Numbered from the stretch's first letter, positions 7,537 to 17,408 are shown. The stretch is 38,310 nt of DNA from Candidatus Nealsoniibacteriota bacterium (GCA_019923655.1 JAHXGL010000004.1:1-38310); one strand, 5' to 3'. Numbers and translations: made by a program. Notes: generated by a model not told the origin, from the letters alone.

Positions 7537-9039
7537 CTAATGTGGGTTCAAGCCCACGCTCCCAGATCCCATAACAAGGAAGTTGCTTATTATATCTCCT
7601 TTTCTGAAAGGAAAAATCTCTTTAAATGTTTCAATAATAATCGCCATAAACGGAATCTCTAAAGGCAGCCACATAAATGGCGGAACTTCTCTCCAAATCG
7701 GCAAAGGCAAAGTAGGTGTCAATTCCCTGGTAATAGAACAGACAAATCCGCTATGATCTTCAACTTGTAGTTTAACAGTATGTTTTACATGACCAGTAAA
7801 AACATGGGTTGCATGTTGAACATTTGTCCTGTCCCATATGCCGTCATGTGGGATAGCAAAATCAAAATCCCATCTCCAACTACTGCAAGTTGTTGTGGCG
7901 CTCCCAGCAGCAAAACAAACAGATCTGTCAGTAAATTGGACTACCTCTCCAACAGCCGGTGGATCAGGCGACCAGATAAAATTACGGGGGTTTGGGGGTG
8001 TCGCACCTGGAGGATCCTGGTCTGGAAATGGATGAGCAACAGTAGAAAAAGAAGGTCCAGTTACCCATTCAGACGCTAAACCATGATTATCCCAAACTTT
8101 TACTCGCCAATAATAAAGAGTATTAAAAGCAAGCCGTCTTTCTAGGGGTGGGGGCACTACGAGTAAGTTTGGAGATCCCCCAGCTGTTTTCCCGGTATCT
8201 ACAACAAAGGGGCTAAAAGCAGTATTAGTAGCTATTTGAACTCGAAAAGCTGATTGGAAATCTTTAGGAGGACCAATATCAGGATCACTAAATTCCCACC
8301 TGACCCGAACCGGGGGATAACCAGTCCTCCCGCAATACTCAATTGGGTTATGGGGATCCTTTGAAAGGTTTATTGCTGTAGGGGGTTGATTAAGTCTAAA
8401 AGTAGTTGTCACTTGATGGTCAATAGGGCCAGCAGGCAGAGATTCTTTATCATTGAAACTAATCCAGCCAACCACATCATCGCCCCAGGCCCAGCCGCGA
8501 AATTCATTAGGAGCAGGCGCAGGCACAGTTTCTAACCAAACTCCGTATTCTGTATTGGTTCCTGTTTCTCTTCCTCTCATACTTATCCAGCCATCCCAAC
8601 CGCCAAGTGTCTGGCCTTCGGGTGTTATTGCTCTTTCAGCCCTTGCCCAGCCAGAAACATTGCCAGTAGCTAAATCAACTCTACTGGAAGTAGCTGTTGT
8701 TCCAACCCCGGTTGGAAAAGGGCCTGCTGGATCAAAATGAATCCAGCCAATATTTGAAGACCAGGCATAACCAACTAATCTCCCTCTCCTGGGAATGGGT
8801 AAGTGGCCGCATAGAGTATCAGCATCCCCGGTACAAATATGAACCCCGTAATTTATTCCTCTAAAACTAATCCAGCCGATATTTCCTGACCAAGCCCAGC
8901 CAGCAACATTAGGTACCGCTCCAGCTATAACCAAAGAGCTTTTATAAAAATCAAAAACTATTTGGCTCATTCCTAAAAAACCAAAAATTATTAAAAAAAT
9001 CAATAGATATTTAATTTTTTTCATCTTCTTAGAAATCAA
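7537..9039 (-). CDS. Secreted protein with repeated GxAWSxNIGWIxF motifs and a PKD-like domain
   Basis: Signal peptide; GWAWSGNIGWISF, GYAWSSNIGWIHF, GWARAE..GWDGWISM, GWAWGDDVVGWISF; later PAVGEVVQFTDRSVC..SWRWDFDF..ATHVF PKD-like motif. Confidence 0.75.
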   Translation of the reverse strand: MISKKMKKIKYLLIFLIIFGFLGMSQIVFDFYKSSLVIAGAVPNVAGWAWSGNIGWISFRGINYGVHICTGDADTLCGHLPIPRRGRLVGYAWSSNIGWIHFDPAGPFPTGVGTTATSSRVDLATGNVSGWARAERAITPEGQTLGGWDGWISMRGRETGTNTEYGVWLETVPAPAPNEFRGWAWGDDVVGWISFNDKESLPAGPIDHQVTTTFRLNQPPTAINLSKDPHNPIEYCGRTGYPPVRVRWEFSDPDIGPPKDFQSAFRVQIATNTAFSPFVVDTGKTAGGSPNLLVVPPPLERRLAFNTLYYWRVKVWDNHGLASEWVTGPSFSTVAHPFPDQDPPGATPPNPRNFIWSPDPPAVGEVVQFTDRSVCFAAGSATTTCSSWRWDFDFAIPHDGIWDRTNVQHATHVFTGHVKHTVKLQVEDHSGFVCSITRELTPTLPLPIWREVPPFMWLPLEIPFMAIIIETFKEIFPFRKGDIISNFLVMGSGSVGLNPH

Positions 9040-9200
9040 TCTCTTAACTCTATTCTTATTCTATGTCAACCAATCTTTTATGTCAAGCCCTGTTTTCCAA
9101 AAATTTCTCAAACCCTGGTTCAATTTCATGACATTTAGAATTTTATTTTTTTGCGACATAATTTTTTGTTTTAATTTAGAAGTTTCAAATGCTCCTTTTT

Positions 9201-9776
9201 TTAGCCAATCACTTCGTCAATAATGCCGTATTCTTTTGCTTCTTGGGCTGATAAATAAAAATCGCGGTCAGTGTCTTTTTCCACTTTTTCCAAGAGCTGG
9301 CCAGTGTGTTTGGCTAAAATTTTATTGAGTTTTTCTTTTATTTTAATGATTTGCTTGGCTGTAATCTCAATTTCCACTGCTTGACCGGTTACGCCGCCAG
9401 CCACCTGATGAAGTAAAATTTCAGCATTGGGCAGGGCAAAACGTTTTCCTTTAGCCCCGGCCGCTAAGAGAGTAGCGCCCATTGAACCGGCAATGCCAAT
9501 ACAAACCGTGGAAATAGGACATTTAACATACTGCATTGTGTCATAAATTGCCATACCAGCTGTCACCACCCCCCCTGGGCTATTGATGTAAAGTTGAATA
9601 TCTTTATCCGGCCCCTTAGAAGCCAAAAACAGCATTTGAGCAATCACGGAATTGGCGACCGGGTCAGTAATCGGTCCTGCCAAAAAAATAATTCTGTCTT
9701 TCAAAAGACGGGAATAGATGTCATAGGCGCGCTCTCCGTATTGGTTTTTTTCTATTACAGTAGGTATAAGATTCAT
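9201..9776 (-). CDS. clpP: ATP-dependent Clp protease proteolytic subunit
   Basis: [31 protein letters not shown] (catalytic Ser and His motifs). Confidence 0.96.
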   Translation of the reverse strand: MNLIPTVIEKNQYGERAYDIYSRLLKDRIIFLAGPITDPVANSVIAQMLFLASKGPDKDIQLYINSPGGVVTAGMAIYDTMQYVKCPISTVCIGIAGSMGATLLAAGAKGKRFALPNAEILLHQVAGGVTGQAVEIEITAKQIIKIKEKLNKILAKHTGQLLEKVEKDTDRDFYLSAQEAKEYGIIDEVIG

Positions 9777-9789
9777 TACTTGAAAGTTA

Positions 9790-10683
9790 TTATTGAGCCA
9801 AGCTCTCTAAAAACTTAAAGACCTTCTCGCTTTTAATTACTTCTTTAGTATAGTTTTTTAACCTTTCTATGTCAATATCTGTTTGAGGAGTGTTTTTTTG
9901 AGAAGGGTTTTCTAAAATTTTATTTACCTCATCATCAATTTCGCTTTCAGAAACTTCAATCTTTTCTTTTTTTCCAATTTCTTTCAGAATTAAAGAATTT
10001 TTAATCCTTTTTTCAACCTCTGGCAAAAAAGAATCTATTATCTCTTTTTCTGTTTTGTTTATTTTAGCCAAATAATCTTCAAAATTTTTAAACTGAAGTA
10101 TTTGGAAAACCTGAAACTTCAAGTCTTCCAACATTCGCTTTTTTTCCGCTTCTATCAAAACTTCCGGGAGTTCAACTTCTAAATTTTCCCCTATTTTATC
10201 TAAAATTTCCTGACAAACTCTTTGGCTTTCAATTTTTTCTTTTTCCTTCTTTATCCTGGCAAGCTCGTCATCGGTTATTATAATATTTTTTTGTTTTTTT
10301 ACTTTAGAACCAATTTGCCTGTAATCCGACAAGTAAATGTCAGGAAGAATCGCTACCTTAGCTTTAAATTCTAAGGGATTGCCTTGCGCCAGTTTAAGAA
10401 GAGTAATCTCTGGCTGGCCAATCGCTTCAATTTTATTTTCTTTGATTGCTTTAAGATAATTGGTTTTTATCGCCGCTTCTGAAGCCATTTTTAAAATTTT
10501 ATCCCTTCCAACCTCTCTTTCAATTATTTCCTTTGGCGCTTTTCCTTTGCGAAATCCCGGAAACTCAAGGCTCTGTCCTGAATCCAAAACAGCTCTTTCA
10601 ATAAAATCTTGAAATTCCAAAACCGGAATTTCAATTTTAAGTTCTATTTCTGATTTTGGCAGTTTTTGAATATTGATTTTCAT
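9790..10683 (-). CDS. tig: Trigger factor-like chaperone (short form)
   Basis: [19 protein letters not shown]-terminal signature; C-terminal helices; the PPIase domain appears reduced or absent at 297 aa. Confidence 0.85.
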   Translation of the reverse strand: MKINIQKLPKSEIELKIEIPVLEFQDFIERAVLDSGQSLEFPGFRKGKAPKEIIEREVGRDKILKMASEAAIKTNYLKAIKENKIEAIGQPEITLLKLAQGNPLEFKAKVAILPDIYLSDYRQIGSKVKKQKNIIITDDELARIKKEKEKIESQRVCQEILDKIGENLEVELPEVLIEAEKKRMLEDLKFQVFQILQFKNFEDYLAKINKTEKEIIDSFLPEVEKRIKNSLILKEIGKKEKIEVSESEIDDEVNKILENPSQKNTPQTDIDIERLKNYTKEVIKSEKVFKFLESLAQ

Positions 10684-11876
10684 GCTGGTTTTTTCTTTTT
10701 TGGTTTACGCGGTTTGTCGCCTTGTTCGCTCTTATCTTCCTGGTTGCTCTCTATTTTTCTAACATCTATTTTCCAGCCGGTTAATTTTGCCGCCAATCTG
10801 ACATTTTGACCCTCTTTTCCAATAGCCAAAGAAAGCTGATCTTCAGCCACAAAACAAAGCGCTCTGTTTTTGGGCAAAATCTTTACTTCTAAAACTTTGG
10901 CCGGCGCCAAAGAATTAGCAATCAATTTCTCTGGCTGGTCAGACCATTCAATAATGTCAATTTTTTCTCCGCCTAACTCATTAATAACCGCTACCACCCT
11001 GGTTCCTTTTTGGCCAACCAGACTGCCGATTGGGTCTATTTTCTCATCATTAGCAAAAACAGCGATTTTGGAACGAAAACCAGGCTCCCGGGCTAAAGAT
11101 TTTATTTGAACCTGACCCGAAGCGATTTCCGGCACTTCTAATTCAAAAAGCTTGGAAATTATTTTGGGATAAGCCCGAGATAAAAAAACAGCTGGTCCCT
11201 TAGAGGTTTCTTCTGTCCTTAAAATATAAACCTTAAACCGCTGACCCGGCCGATAAAACTCTCCTGGCGCCTGTTCTTCTTTTAATAAAATGCCTAAGGT
11301 TTTACCAATATCTAAAAAGACATTATTATTGTCAACTCTCTGAACAATGCCGGAAACTATTTCTCCTTCCTTTGCCTTGTATTCGCTGAAAATACTATCT
11401 TTCTCAGCCTTTCTTATTTGCTGGATAATTACTTGTTTGGCGGTCTGGGCAGCTATTCTGCCATAATCTTCTCGGACGGCTAAGGCTGTTTTTATTTCCT
11501 GACCAGCTTTTATCTTTGGTTTTGATTTTTTAGCTTGCTCAAGCATAATATGCTTTTCCGGATTAAAGCGAACTTTTTCCTTGTCAAATTCAAGACATTT
11601 TTTATCTTCATCCTTTTTCTTGTTTTTTGCTTTTGCTTTTTCTGTTTCTTCTTCAAAATAGACCCCGTCTTTATCTACTACTAATTTTATTTGCCAAAAT
11701 TTAACTTCACCTGTTTTCGGGTCAAGTTTAGCTTTAATAATCTGGCCTTTTCGGCCGTAATCTTTTTTATAAGCAGCAGCAAAAGCAATTTCAACGGTTT
11801 CCAAAACCTTGTCTGAAGAAATTCCTTTTTCTTCGGCAATTTGGGCAATAGCTGATGTAAAATTTTTTAGATCCAT
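10680..11876 (-). CDS. nusA: Transcription termination/antitermination factor NusA
   Basis: S1 domain (GEIVSGIVQRVDNNNVFLDIG), KH domains (GSLVGQKGTRVVAVINELGGEKIDIIEW; LAIGKEGQNVRLAAKLTGWKIDV). Confidence 0.95.
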   Translation of the reverse strand: MDLKNFTSAIAQIAEEKGISSDKVLETVEIAFAAAYKKDYGRKGQIIKAKLDPKTGEVKFWQIKLVVDKDGVYFEEETEKAKAKNKKKDEDKKCLEFDKEKVRFNPEKHIMLEQAKKSKPKIKAGQEIKTALAVREDYGRIAAQTAKQVIIQQIRKAEKDSIFSEYKAKEGEIVSGIVQRVDNNNVFLDIGKTLGILLKEEQAPGEFYRPGQRFKVYILRTEETSKGPAVFLSRAYPKIISKLFELEVPEIASGQVQIKSLAREPGFRSKIAVFANDEKIDPIGSLVGQKGTRVVAVINELGGEKIDIIEWSDQPEKLIANSLAPAKVLEVKILPKNRALCFVAEDQLSLAIGKEGQNVRLAAKLTGWKIDVRKIESNQEDKSEQGDKPRKPKKKKPA

Positions 11877-12003
11877 AATAATAACTTAAAATTCAAAATG
11901 TAAAAAGAAATAAATTAAAAATGTCTGTTTTCCAACAGACAAAATTAAATATCATTCCAGGCTAGTTTTAATTTAGCAAAACAAAATAGTTTGTCAAGGA
12001 TTA

Positions 12004-12627
12004 CTAACGGTTTCGCTGAAAATTTTTCTCTAAAACTTTCATAAATTCAACTAAAACCGGGTCGTCCAAATTTTCCTTAGCCCATCTCATCCAAAGCCTG
12101 CGCTGGATTTTCCCGTGTTTTTTCCAATATTCTAAACCTTGCAAGATGTTCTCAACTTTATCCACCTGTTTAACAAACCTTCCTTCTTTGGTTAATCCTT
12201 TTTCAAAATCAAGCCAAAGATTTTTTATTTCAGCTTTTAATCCCGGGGGCAATTTAAAAATAAGCTTATCTAAAGCTTTATTCTCTATTTTGTATTTGTC
12301 TTGGTGTCTTTTTATTTTTAGAGCGGGGGTAAATTTTGGCCAATGTTTAAGAACCTCTATTATCTTCTTTTTATCTTTAGGCAGAAGAGGGTCATAGGGA
12401 GTTATATCCGGAGAATAGACTTCGCATAAATCATGAACTAAAGCCATCTTAATTGCTCTTTCCATATTCAATTTCCTGTTTCTGCCCAATGTCCAGGCAA
12501 TAATCGCCATTCGAAAAATATGCTCTGCTGTAGTTTCTGAATTCCTTATCCCGTGAACTTGCCAGCCCCTTCTCTCTTTTCCTTTTAACTTACCAACTTC
12601 AATTAAAAAATTAAGAAGATTTTCCAT
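12004..12627 (-). CDS. HD-domain hydrolase (YfbR-like), paralog 1
   Basis: TAEHIFRMAIIAW..ALVHDLCEVYSPDITPYD HD motifs; likely start MENLLNFLIEVGKLK. Confidence 0.85.
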   Translation of the reverse strand: MENLLNFLIEVGKLKGKERRGWQVHGIRNSETTAEHIFRMAIIAWTLGRNRKLNMERAIKMALVHDLCEVYSPDITPYDPLLPKDKKKIIEVLKHWPKFTPALKIKRHQDKYKIENKALDKLIFKLPPGLKAEIKNLWLDFEKGLTKEGRFVKQVDKVENILQGLEYWKKHGKIQRRLWMRWAKENLDDPVLVEFMKVLEKNFQRNR

Positions 12628-12634
12628 ATATCGT

Positions 12635-12664
12635 GAAGACCACTGAATGAATTCAGTGGTCTTC
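12635..12664. promoter_or_regulatory. Perfect 14-bp inverted repeat immediately upstream of HD paralog 1
   Basis: GAAGACCACTGAAT-GA-ATTCAGTGGTCTTC. Confidence 0.8.
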
Positions 12665-12725
12665 TTGCCCAAAGCTCTATAAAGAAGGAGGGTTTATTTC
12701 CCCTAAAGGGAATATCAAAAATTTA

Positions 12726-13421
12726 TTAATTAGCATTTTTTTGACCTTTATTTTGCGTTTTTTTGCTATTATTCTTAAAACTTGTCAGATATTTCCTCTT
12801 TTTTGATGAGAGAAATTTTTTATCAAGACATTCCATAAATTCAAGCAAAACCGGGTCGTCAAAATATTCTCTTGCCCACCACCACCAAGGCATAAGAGGA
12901 GGTTTTTTATGTTTCTTCCAATACTCTAAAGCCTGTAAGAGATTTTCCATCTTGTCTGCCTGACGGGCAAACCTTCCCTCTTTGCTCAATCCTTTTCTGT
13001 AATCCAGCCAGAGATTTTTAATTTCTTTTTTTAATTTTGGCGCCAAATTTTTAGTAAGCTTTAACAACGCTTTCCATTCTTTTTTATATTTTTCTTGTTC
13101 TGTTTTTTCTTTTTGGCTTTTTGAAAATCTTGGCCATGTCCTCATTAGTTCCGCTAATTTCTTTTTATTTTTCGGAAGAATTCTATCATAAGGAGTTATA
13201 TCTCCGGCATAAACTTCGCAAAGGTCGTGAATCAAAATTATTTTAAGAAGTTTTTCTCTGTTCAGTCCCTTTTTTTCACCTAAAATCCAAACCATTACCG
13301 ATGTTCGGAAAATATGGTCGGCAATGCTTTCGGGATTTTTTATTCTATTTATCACCCAGCCCCTCCTCGGCATTCTTTTTAATTTCCCAATCTCAATAAA
13401 AAAATCAACAAGTTCTTTCAT
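12726..13421 (-). CDS. HD-domain hydrolase (YfbR-like), paralog 2
   Basis: IADHIFRTSVMVWILG..ILIHDLCEVYAGDITPYDRILPKNKKK; strong colinear similarity to paralog 1. Confidence 0.85.
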   Translation of the reverse strand: MKELVDFFIEIGKLKRMPRRGWVINRIKNPESIADHIFRTSVMVWILGEKKGLNREKLLKIILIHDLCEVYAGDITPYDRILPKNKKKLAELMRTWPRFSKSQKEKTEQEKYKKEWKALLKLTKNLAPKLKKEIKNLWLDYRKGLSKEGRFARQADKMENLLQALEYWKKHKKPPLMPWWWWAREYFDDPVLLEFMECLDKKFLSSKKRKYLTSFKNNSKKTQNKGQKNAN

Positions 13422-13472
13422 ATATGTATATATATGTATATTCAATTTAACACAATTTCAAAAAAATAAAAA

Positions 13473-13514
13473 GACCCCGCCCTGCCGCGAACGTATTCGC
13501 GGCTGGCGCGGGGC
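13473..13514 (-). terminator. Rho-independent terminator of greA
   Basis: Minus strand GCCCCGCGCCAGCCGCGAATACGTTCGCGGCAGGGCGGGGTC followed by TTTTTATTTTTTT. Confidence 0.85.
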
Positions 13515-13523
13515 ATAATTTGG

Positions 13524-14000
13524 CTAGACTCTTTTATACTCTATTTTTTTTATTTTATAAGTTGTCTTGACCACAGATTGGACCGTGACTACGTCTCCAA
13601 CCTTATGTCCCAAAAGAGCTTTACCTACTATCGATTCATTAGAAATTATACCCAGGGAAGGGTTGGCTTCTAATGTGCCTAAAATAGTGAATTCGTCAAG
13701 CTGTTTGTCAGCTTCAATTACAACAGTTGCTCCTAAATTGATAATATCTTGTTTTGACTTAGAGGGAATTTTAATCAATTCAACATTTTTAAGGGTATTC
13801 TCAATATCCATTAATCTAGATTCCAGAAAATTTAAGTCCTCCTGAAAAGCAAGGTATTCAGGGTTTATGTCTTCAGAATGCAAAAGCTCGGGCAATTCCC
13901 CCTTTGTTTTAGCAAGCTTAAATTCTTTAAGGCTGTTATACTCCTTTTTTGTTTTTTCTAATCCCTTTTTAGTTAAATAAAAAACTCTTTCTTCTGCCAT
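13524..14000 (-). CDS. greA: Transcription elongation factor GreA/GreB family
   Basis: YLTKKGLEKTKKEYNSLKEFK..GATVVIEADKQLDEFTILGTLEANPSLGIISNESIVGKALLGHKVGDVV. Confidence 0.92.
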   Translation of the reverse strand: MAEERVFYLTKKGLEKTKKEYNSLKEFKLAKTKGELPELLHSEDINPEYLAFQEDLNFLESRLMDIENTLKNVELIKIPSKSKQDIINLGATVVIEADKQLDEFTILGTLEANPSLGIISNESIVGKALLGHKVGDVVTVQSVVKTTYKIKKIEYKRV

Positions 14001-14228
14001 ATTTGTGCGAAAACCCCTGTGGCTAAGGGGTTGATATAAAAAAGATAAATATTTTTTTCAACCCTTTCAGCAAATCGTTTTTTCAAAAAGAATTCCTAAA
14101 ACGCCATTAATTTGTTTTGAGACAATGGCAATTTTGTGATAATTGTTTTTCTTTTTGCTTTCTCTGGTCATTTTTAATTAACCCTAATGCTTTGAATTCT
14201 ATCATTGCCAACGCACTTGTCAAGCTCT

Positions 14229-15161
14229 CTAAAGGGAGTTTTCCACAGTTTCCTTTTGTTCAAAAATTTTCTCAAAAAGAGGAACAATTTGTTTTTTTCT
14301 TGACATTAAACCGCTAACCCAGAAAGAATTATTTTTAAATTTCCCCTCAAACGCTCTTTCTATTTTTTCTTCCTGTTCAGAACAAAAAATTTCGCTGCCT
14401 TGCTTGAAAATATCCGTTAAAATAAGAACTATTAAATCGTATTTTTTCATTTTTTTAATTTCCTCCATACTCTTAATAATTTCTTGTTTTTTATTTTTTC
14501 TAAGAAATTCGTCAATTTCAAGGACTTGAATTTGGCTAATTCCTGTTTTGCGGCCGGAAAAAAAATACTCCTTAAAATCGCGTTGGATTAAATCTTTAAT
14601 CGGAGCGTCAAAATCCATTCCGGCTTTCTTTATTTCTTTGCCGAAAAGAACGAGGTCAAGTTTTAAGTTTTCATTTAATTTTTGAGCAATCTCTTTATCA
14701 AGAATGGTTGTTGTCGGACACTTAAAAATAATCGTATCTGATAAAATTGCGGAAATCAAAAGACCAGCCAGGTTTCTTGGAATTTCTAAATTTTTCTTAA
14801 AAAATTCTTTAGCCAAAATTGTCGCTGTTGACCCAACTGCTTCGCAATGAATAAAAATCGCTGACGGATAAGAAAAATTAAAACGATGATGGTCCCAAAT
14901 TTCTAAAATTTCAAAGTCGCCATCAGGTCTATGCTCTTTTTCGTTGTGGTCAACTAAAATCAATTTAGTTCCTGAAACATCTTTAATTAAGTCCGGTTCA
15001 ACAAAACTGAATTTTTCTAAAACAAATTTGGTCTCCGGATTAATCGGACCAGGCCTTAGGGCTTTTGCTTCCCGTCCTTGTTTTCTCAAAAAATAAGCAT
15101 AGGCAATAGCGGAAACAATTGAATCAGTATCTGTATTTTTATGACCGATTACATAAAGCAT
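14229..15161 (-). CDS. ppaC: Manganese-dependent inorganic pyrophosphatase (DHH family)
   Basis: VIGHKNTDTDSIVSAIAYAYFL, LILVDHNEKE, IWDHHRFNF, SDTIIFKCPTTT. Confidence 0.93.
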   Translation of the reverse strand: MLYVIGHKNTDTDSIVSAIAYAYFLRKQGREAKALRPGPINPETKFVLEKFSFVEPDLIKDVSGTKLILVDHNEKEHRPDGDFEILEIWDHHRFNFSYPSAIFIHCEAVGSTATILAKEFFKKNLEIPRNLAGLLISAILSDTIIFKCPTTTILDKEIAQKLNENLKLDLVLFGKEIKKAGMDFDAPIKDLIQRDFKEYFFSGRKTGISQIQVLEIDEFLRKNKKQEIIKSMEEIKKMKKYDLIVLILTDIFKQGSEIFCSEQEEKIERAFEGKFKNNSFWVSGLMSRKKQIVPLFEKIFEQKETVENSL

Positions 15162-15164
15162 ACG

Positions 15165-16187
15165 TTAAAACATTAAAAGCTTAACCACAAATAAAAGATA
15201 AATCAGAAGATACATCATTCCTTCCCAGATATGAATCCTTCTGGATATCCCGGAAATAACAAAAAGCAGAGTCGCTACCACTAAAAACGGAAGTCCAATG
15301 GTAAAAGTCAGGTTGTCCACAATTAAAGGACGAATTAAGCTTGGAATTCCGACTACCATTAAAACATTAAAGATATTTGAACCAAGAACATTTCCCAGGG
15401 CAATTTCGTATTTTTTTGCCCAGGCAGCCCCTACAGAAACTATCAATTCCGGCAAAGAAGTGCCAATGGCAACAGCAATAATGGCAATAAGAGAAGTAGG
15501 AACCCCGAGAAAACCAGCCAGCATGATTACTGATTCAATGGTAAAATAGGCGCTTATAGTCAAACCAACTATTCCGAGAACTAAAAAAAAGAGAACTCTT
15601 GAGCCAATTTTAGGTCCAAGAACTGCCTGTTTTTTTGAATCCATTTTCTTCCTTCTTTCAACATGAGACGGCAAAATTTCAACCATTTCTTCGGGGGTTA
15701 CTCGAAAAACTCCTTTTTCTTTTGGCTTGTTTTCTTCTCCTCTGTTGAAAATTGTATATAAGAGATAAATAACAAAAGCGCAAAGAAGCAAAGCTCCTTC
15801 CCAGGCAACAATCTTTCTGTCCCACATAATAAAAACAAAAAGTGCTGTTGACGCCGCCAAAAGAGGAGCGTCTAAGTCAATCAAAGATTTCCTTACAATA
15901 AGAGTTCGGGCAACTATAGACGAAAGGCCGACAATCAAAAGAATGTTGGCAATATTGGAACCCACCACATTAGCAACTACAATTTCAGTGGCGTCCTTGA
16001 AAACAGCGACAAGCGATGTAATCAACTCTGGAAAAGAAGTGCCAATAGCGACTATTGTTACGCCAATAATAAAAGGAGAAATCTTAAGAGCTAATCCAAT
16101 TTTCTCGGCGCTATTGACAAGCCAATCAGCTGATTTTACTAAAACCGCTAAACTTAAAATGAAAATTAAAATCCAAAAAATTAACAT
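15165..16187 (-). CDS. Calcium/sodium antiporter (CaCA family)
   Basis: Two alpha repeats: GVTIVAIGTSFPELITSLVA..VVANVVGSNIANILLI and AIAVAIGTSLPELIVSVGAA..ALGNVLGSNIFNVLMV. Confidence 0.94.
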   Translation of the reverse strand: MLIFWILIFILSLAVLVKSADWLVNSAEKIGLALKISPFIIGVTIVAIGTSFPELITSLVAVFKDATEIVVANVVGSNIANILLIVGLSSIVARTLIVRKSLIDLDAPLLAASTALFVFIMWDRKIVAWEGALLLCAFVIYLLYTIFNRGEENKPKEKGVFRVTPEEMVEILPSHVERRKKMDSKKQAVLGPKIGSRVLFFLVLGIVGLTISAYFTIESVIMLAGFLGVPTSLIAIIAVAIGTSLPELIVSVGAAWAKKYEIALGNVLGSNIFNVLMVVGIPSLIRPLIVDNLTFTIGLPFLVVATLLFVISGISRRIHIWEGMMYLLIYLLFVVKLLMF

Positions 16188-16216
16188 GTTTTTATTCTAA
16201 CATAGTTTCATTCAAG

Positions 16217-16400
16217 TGAACTACCACTAGGCTAGGAGTGTAAGCTTCTCAATCTGATGTGGATTCGAATCTCACACTCCTAAAGACCTATTGGCTTCTT
16301 GGGTCGTAAGACCTGCTATTGCAGTATCCTCGCCAAAGGGCAGAACCTGCCCTAATTTTAAGATATTTTTTGCCGCATTGACATCTCTGTCACCTATATA
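16217..16400 (-). ncRNA. Putative omegaRNA / transposon right end overlapping the tnpB 3' end
   Basis: Conserved with 1881..1987 down to AGCCTAGTGGTAGTTCA (minus), then flanks diverge abruptly; contains a 48-bp hairpin (16234..16281). The omegaRNA role is inferred from IS200/IS605 TnpB biology; the 5' limit is unknown. Confidence 0.5.
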
Positions 16401-17408
16401 CAAACACTCCGGACAGTAGTGTGTTCTCTGTGAAAGCGACTTCTGGACAATCGCTCCACATTGTGAACATTTTTGCGATGTATATACAGGATTGACTTTA
16501 ATAAACGTTCTGGAGAGTATTTGCAACTTATACTCCAGCATACTTAAAAAAGTAGCCCAGCTTGCGTCTGATATTGACAAACTCAAATAACGGTTTCTAA
16601 CCATTCCCGCCACATTCAAATTTTCTACAACTACCACATCATTTTCATTTGCGTATTTGTGGCTTAGTTTATGTAACCAGCCTCTTCTTTGTCTTTGAAT
16701 TGTTAAATGATTTTTAACTACAATCTGTCTTACTTTATTCCTATTCTTCCCTTCTTTTTGTTTTTTACTTAACTGTCTTTGGTTTCGTGCTAATTTGTAT
16801 TGTGCTTTTCTAAAAAACTTGGGCGCTTCAATTTTATTGCCACTGCTATCCGCAATAAAATATCTTAACCCCAAATCTAATCCTATCTGTTTATCTGTTT
16901 TTTTAACTTTGACTGACTTTATTTCGCAAATAACTTGAATATAATAACCATCTGCTCTTTTTACCAACCTTGTTAGTTTTGGTGTTCCTAAAAAATCTCT
17001 GTGTTGAATTACTTTAATTCCATTTGTTTTTGAAATATACCATTTGCCGTCTTTGATTTTCCCTTGTGTATAATCCCTGAAAGCAAAACTTGACCATCGT
17101 TTATACGATTGAAAGCGTGGAAAGCCAATCTTTTTACCTTGTTTTAACCCTCTAAAAAAGTTAGCAAAACTTCTATGTAATCTATCTAGTGTGGTATCTA
17201 CAAATTGAGCAGGGATATTTGGATATATCTGCTTGTTGTAATTCTTGTCTTGGGTGAAACGATTAAGATATTTACCAGTTTTTTCGTAATAGTCTATAAG
17301 CTCTTGTAAAGCATTGTTATACAAACATTTTGTTTCCCATAGTAAACTATCCAGTAATTTTACCTGCTTTTTGTTAGGCCTTAATTTATATTCAAAGATT
17401 TTATTCAT
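16272..17408 (-). CDS. tnpB: IS200/IS605-family RNA-guided endonuclease TnpB
   Basis: N-terminal EYKLRPNKKQVKLLDS; RuvC motifs IGLDLGLRYFIADS, VVVENLNVAGM, GDRDVNAAKNIL; zinc ribbon CSQCGAIVQKSLSQRTHYCPEC. Confidence 0.95.
   Translation of the reverse strand: MNKIFEYKLRPNKKQVKLLDSLLWETKCLYNNALQELIDYYEKTGKYLNRFTQDKNYNKQIYPNIPAQFVDTTLDRLHRSFANFFRGLKQGKKIGFPRFQSYKRWSSFAFRDYTQGKIKDGKWYISKTNGIKVIQHRDFLGTPKLTRLVKRADGYYIQVICEIKSVKVKKTDKQIGLDLGLRYFIADSSGNKIEAPKFFRKAQYKLARNQRQLSKKQKEGKNRNKVRQIVVKNHLTIQRQRRGWLHKLSHKYANENDVVVVENLNVAGMVRNRYLSLSISDASWATFLSMLEYKLQILSRTFIKVNPVYTSQKCSQCGAIVQKSLSQRTHYCPECLYIGDRDVNAAKNILKLGQVLPFGEDTAIAGLTTQEANRSLGV

Noticed and set aside
7780-8079. Plus-strand ORFs 7780..8079, 7838..8035, 8453..8740
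   Set aside because: Antisense to the well-supported secreted PKD/GxAWSxNIGW protein.
16234-16281. Genuine tRNA gene
   Set aside because: Acceptor-like and T-arm-like ends are present, but only 48 bp with no D-arm or anticodon arm.
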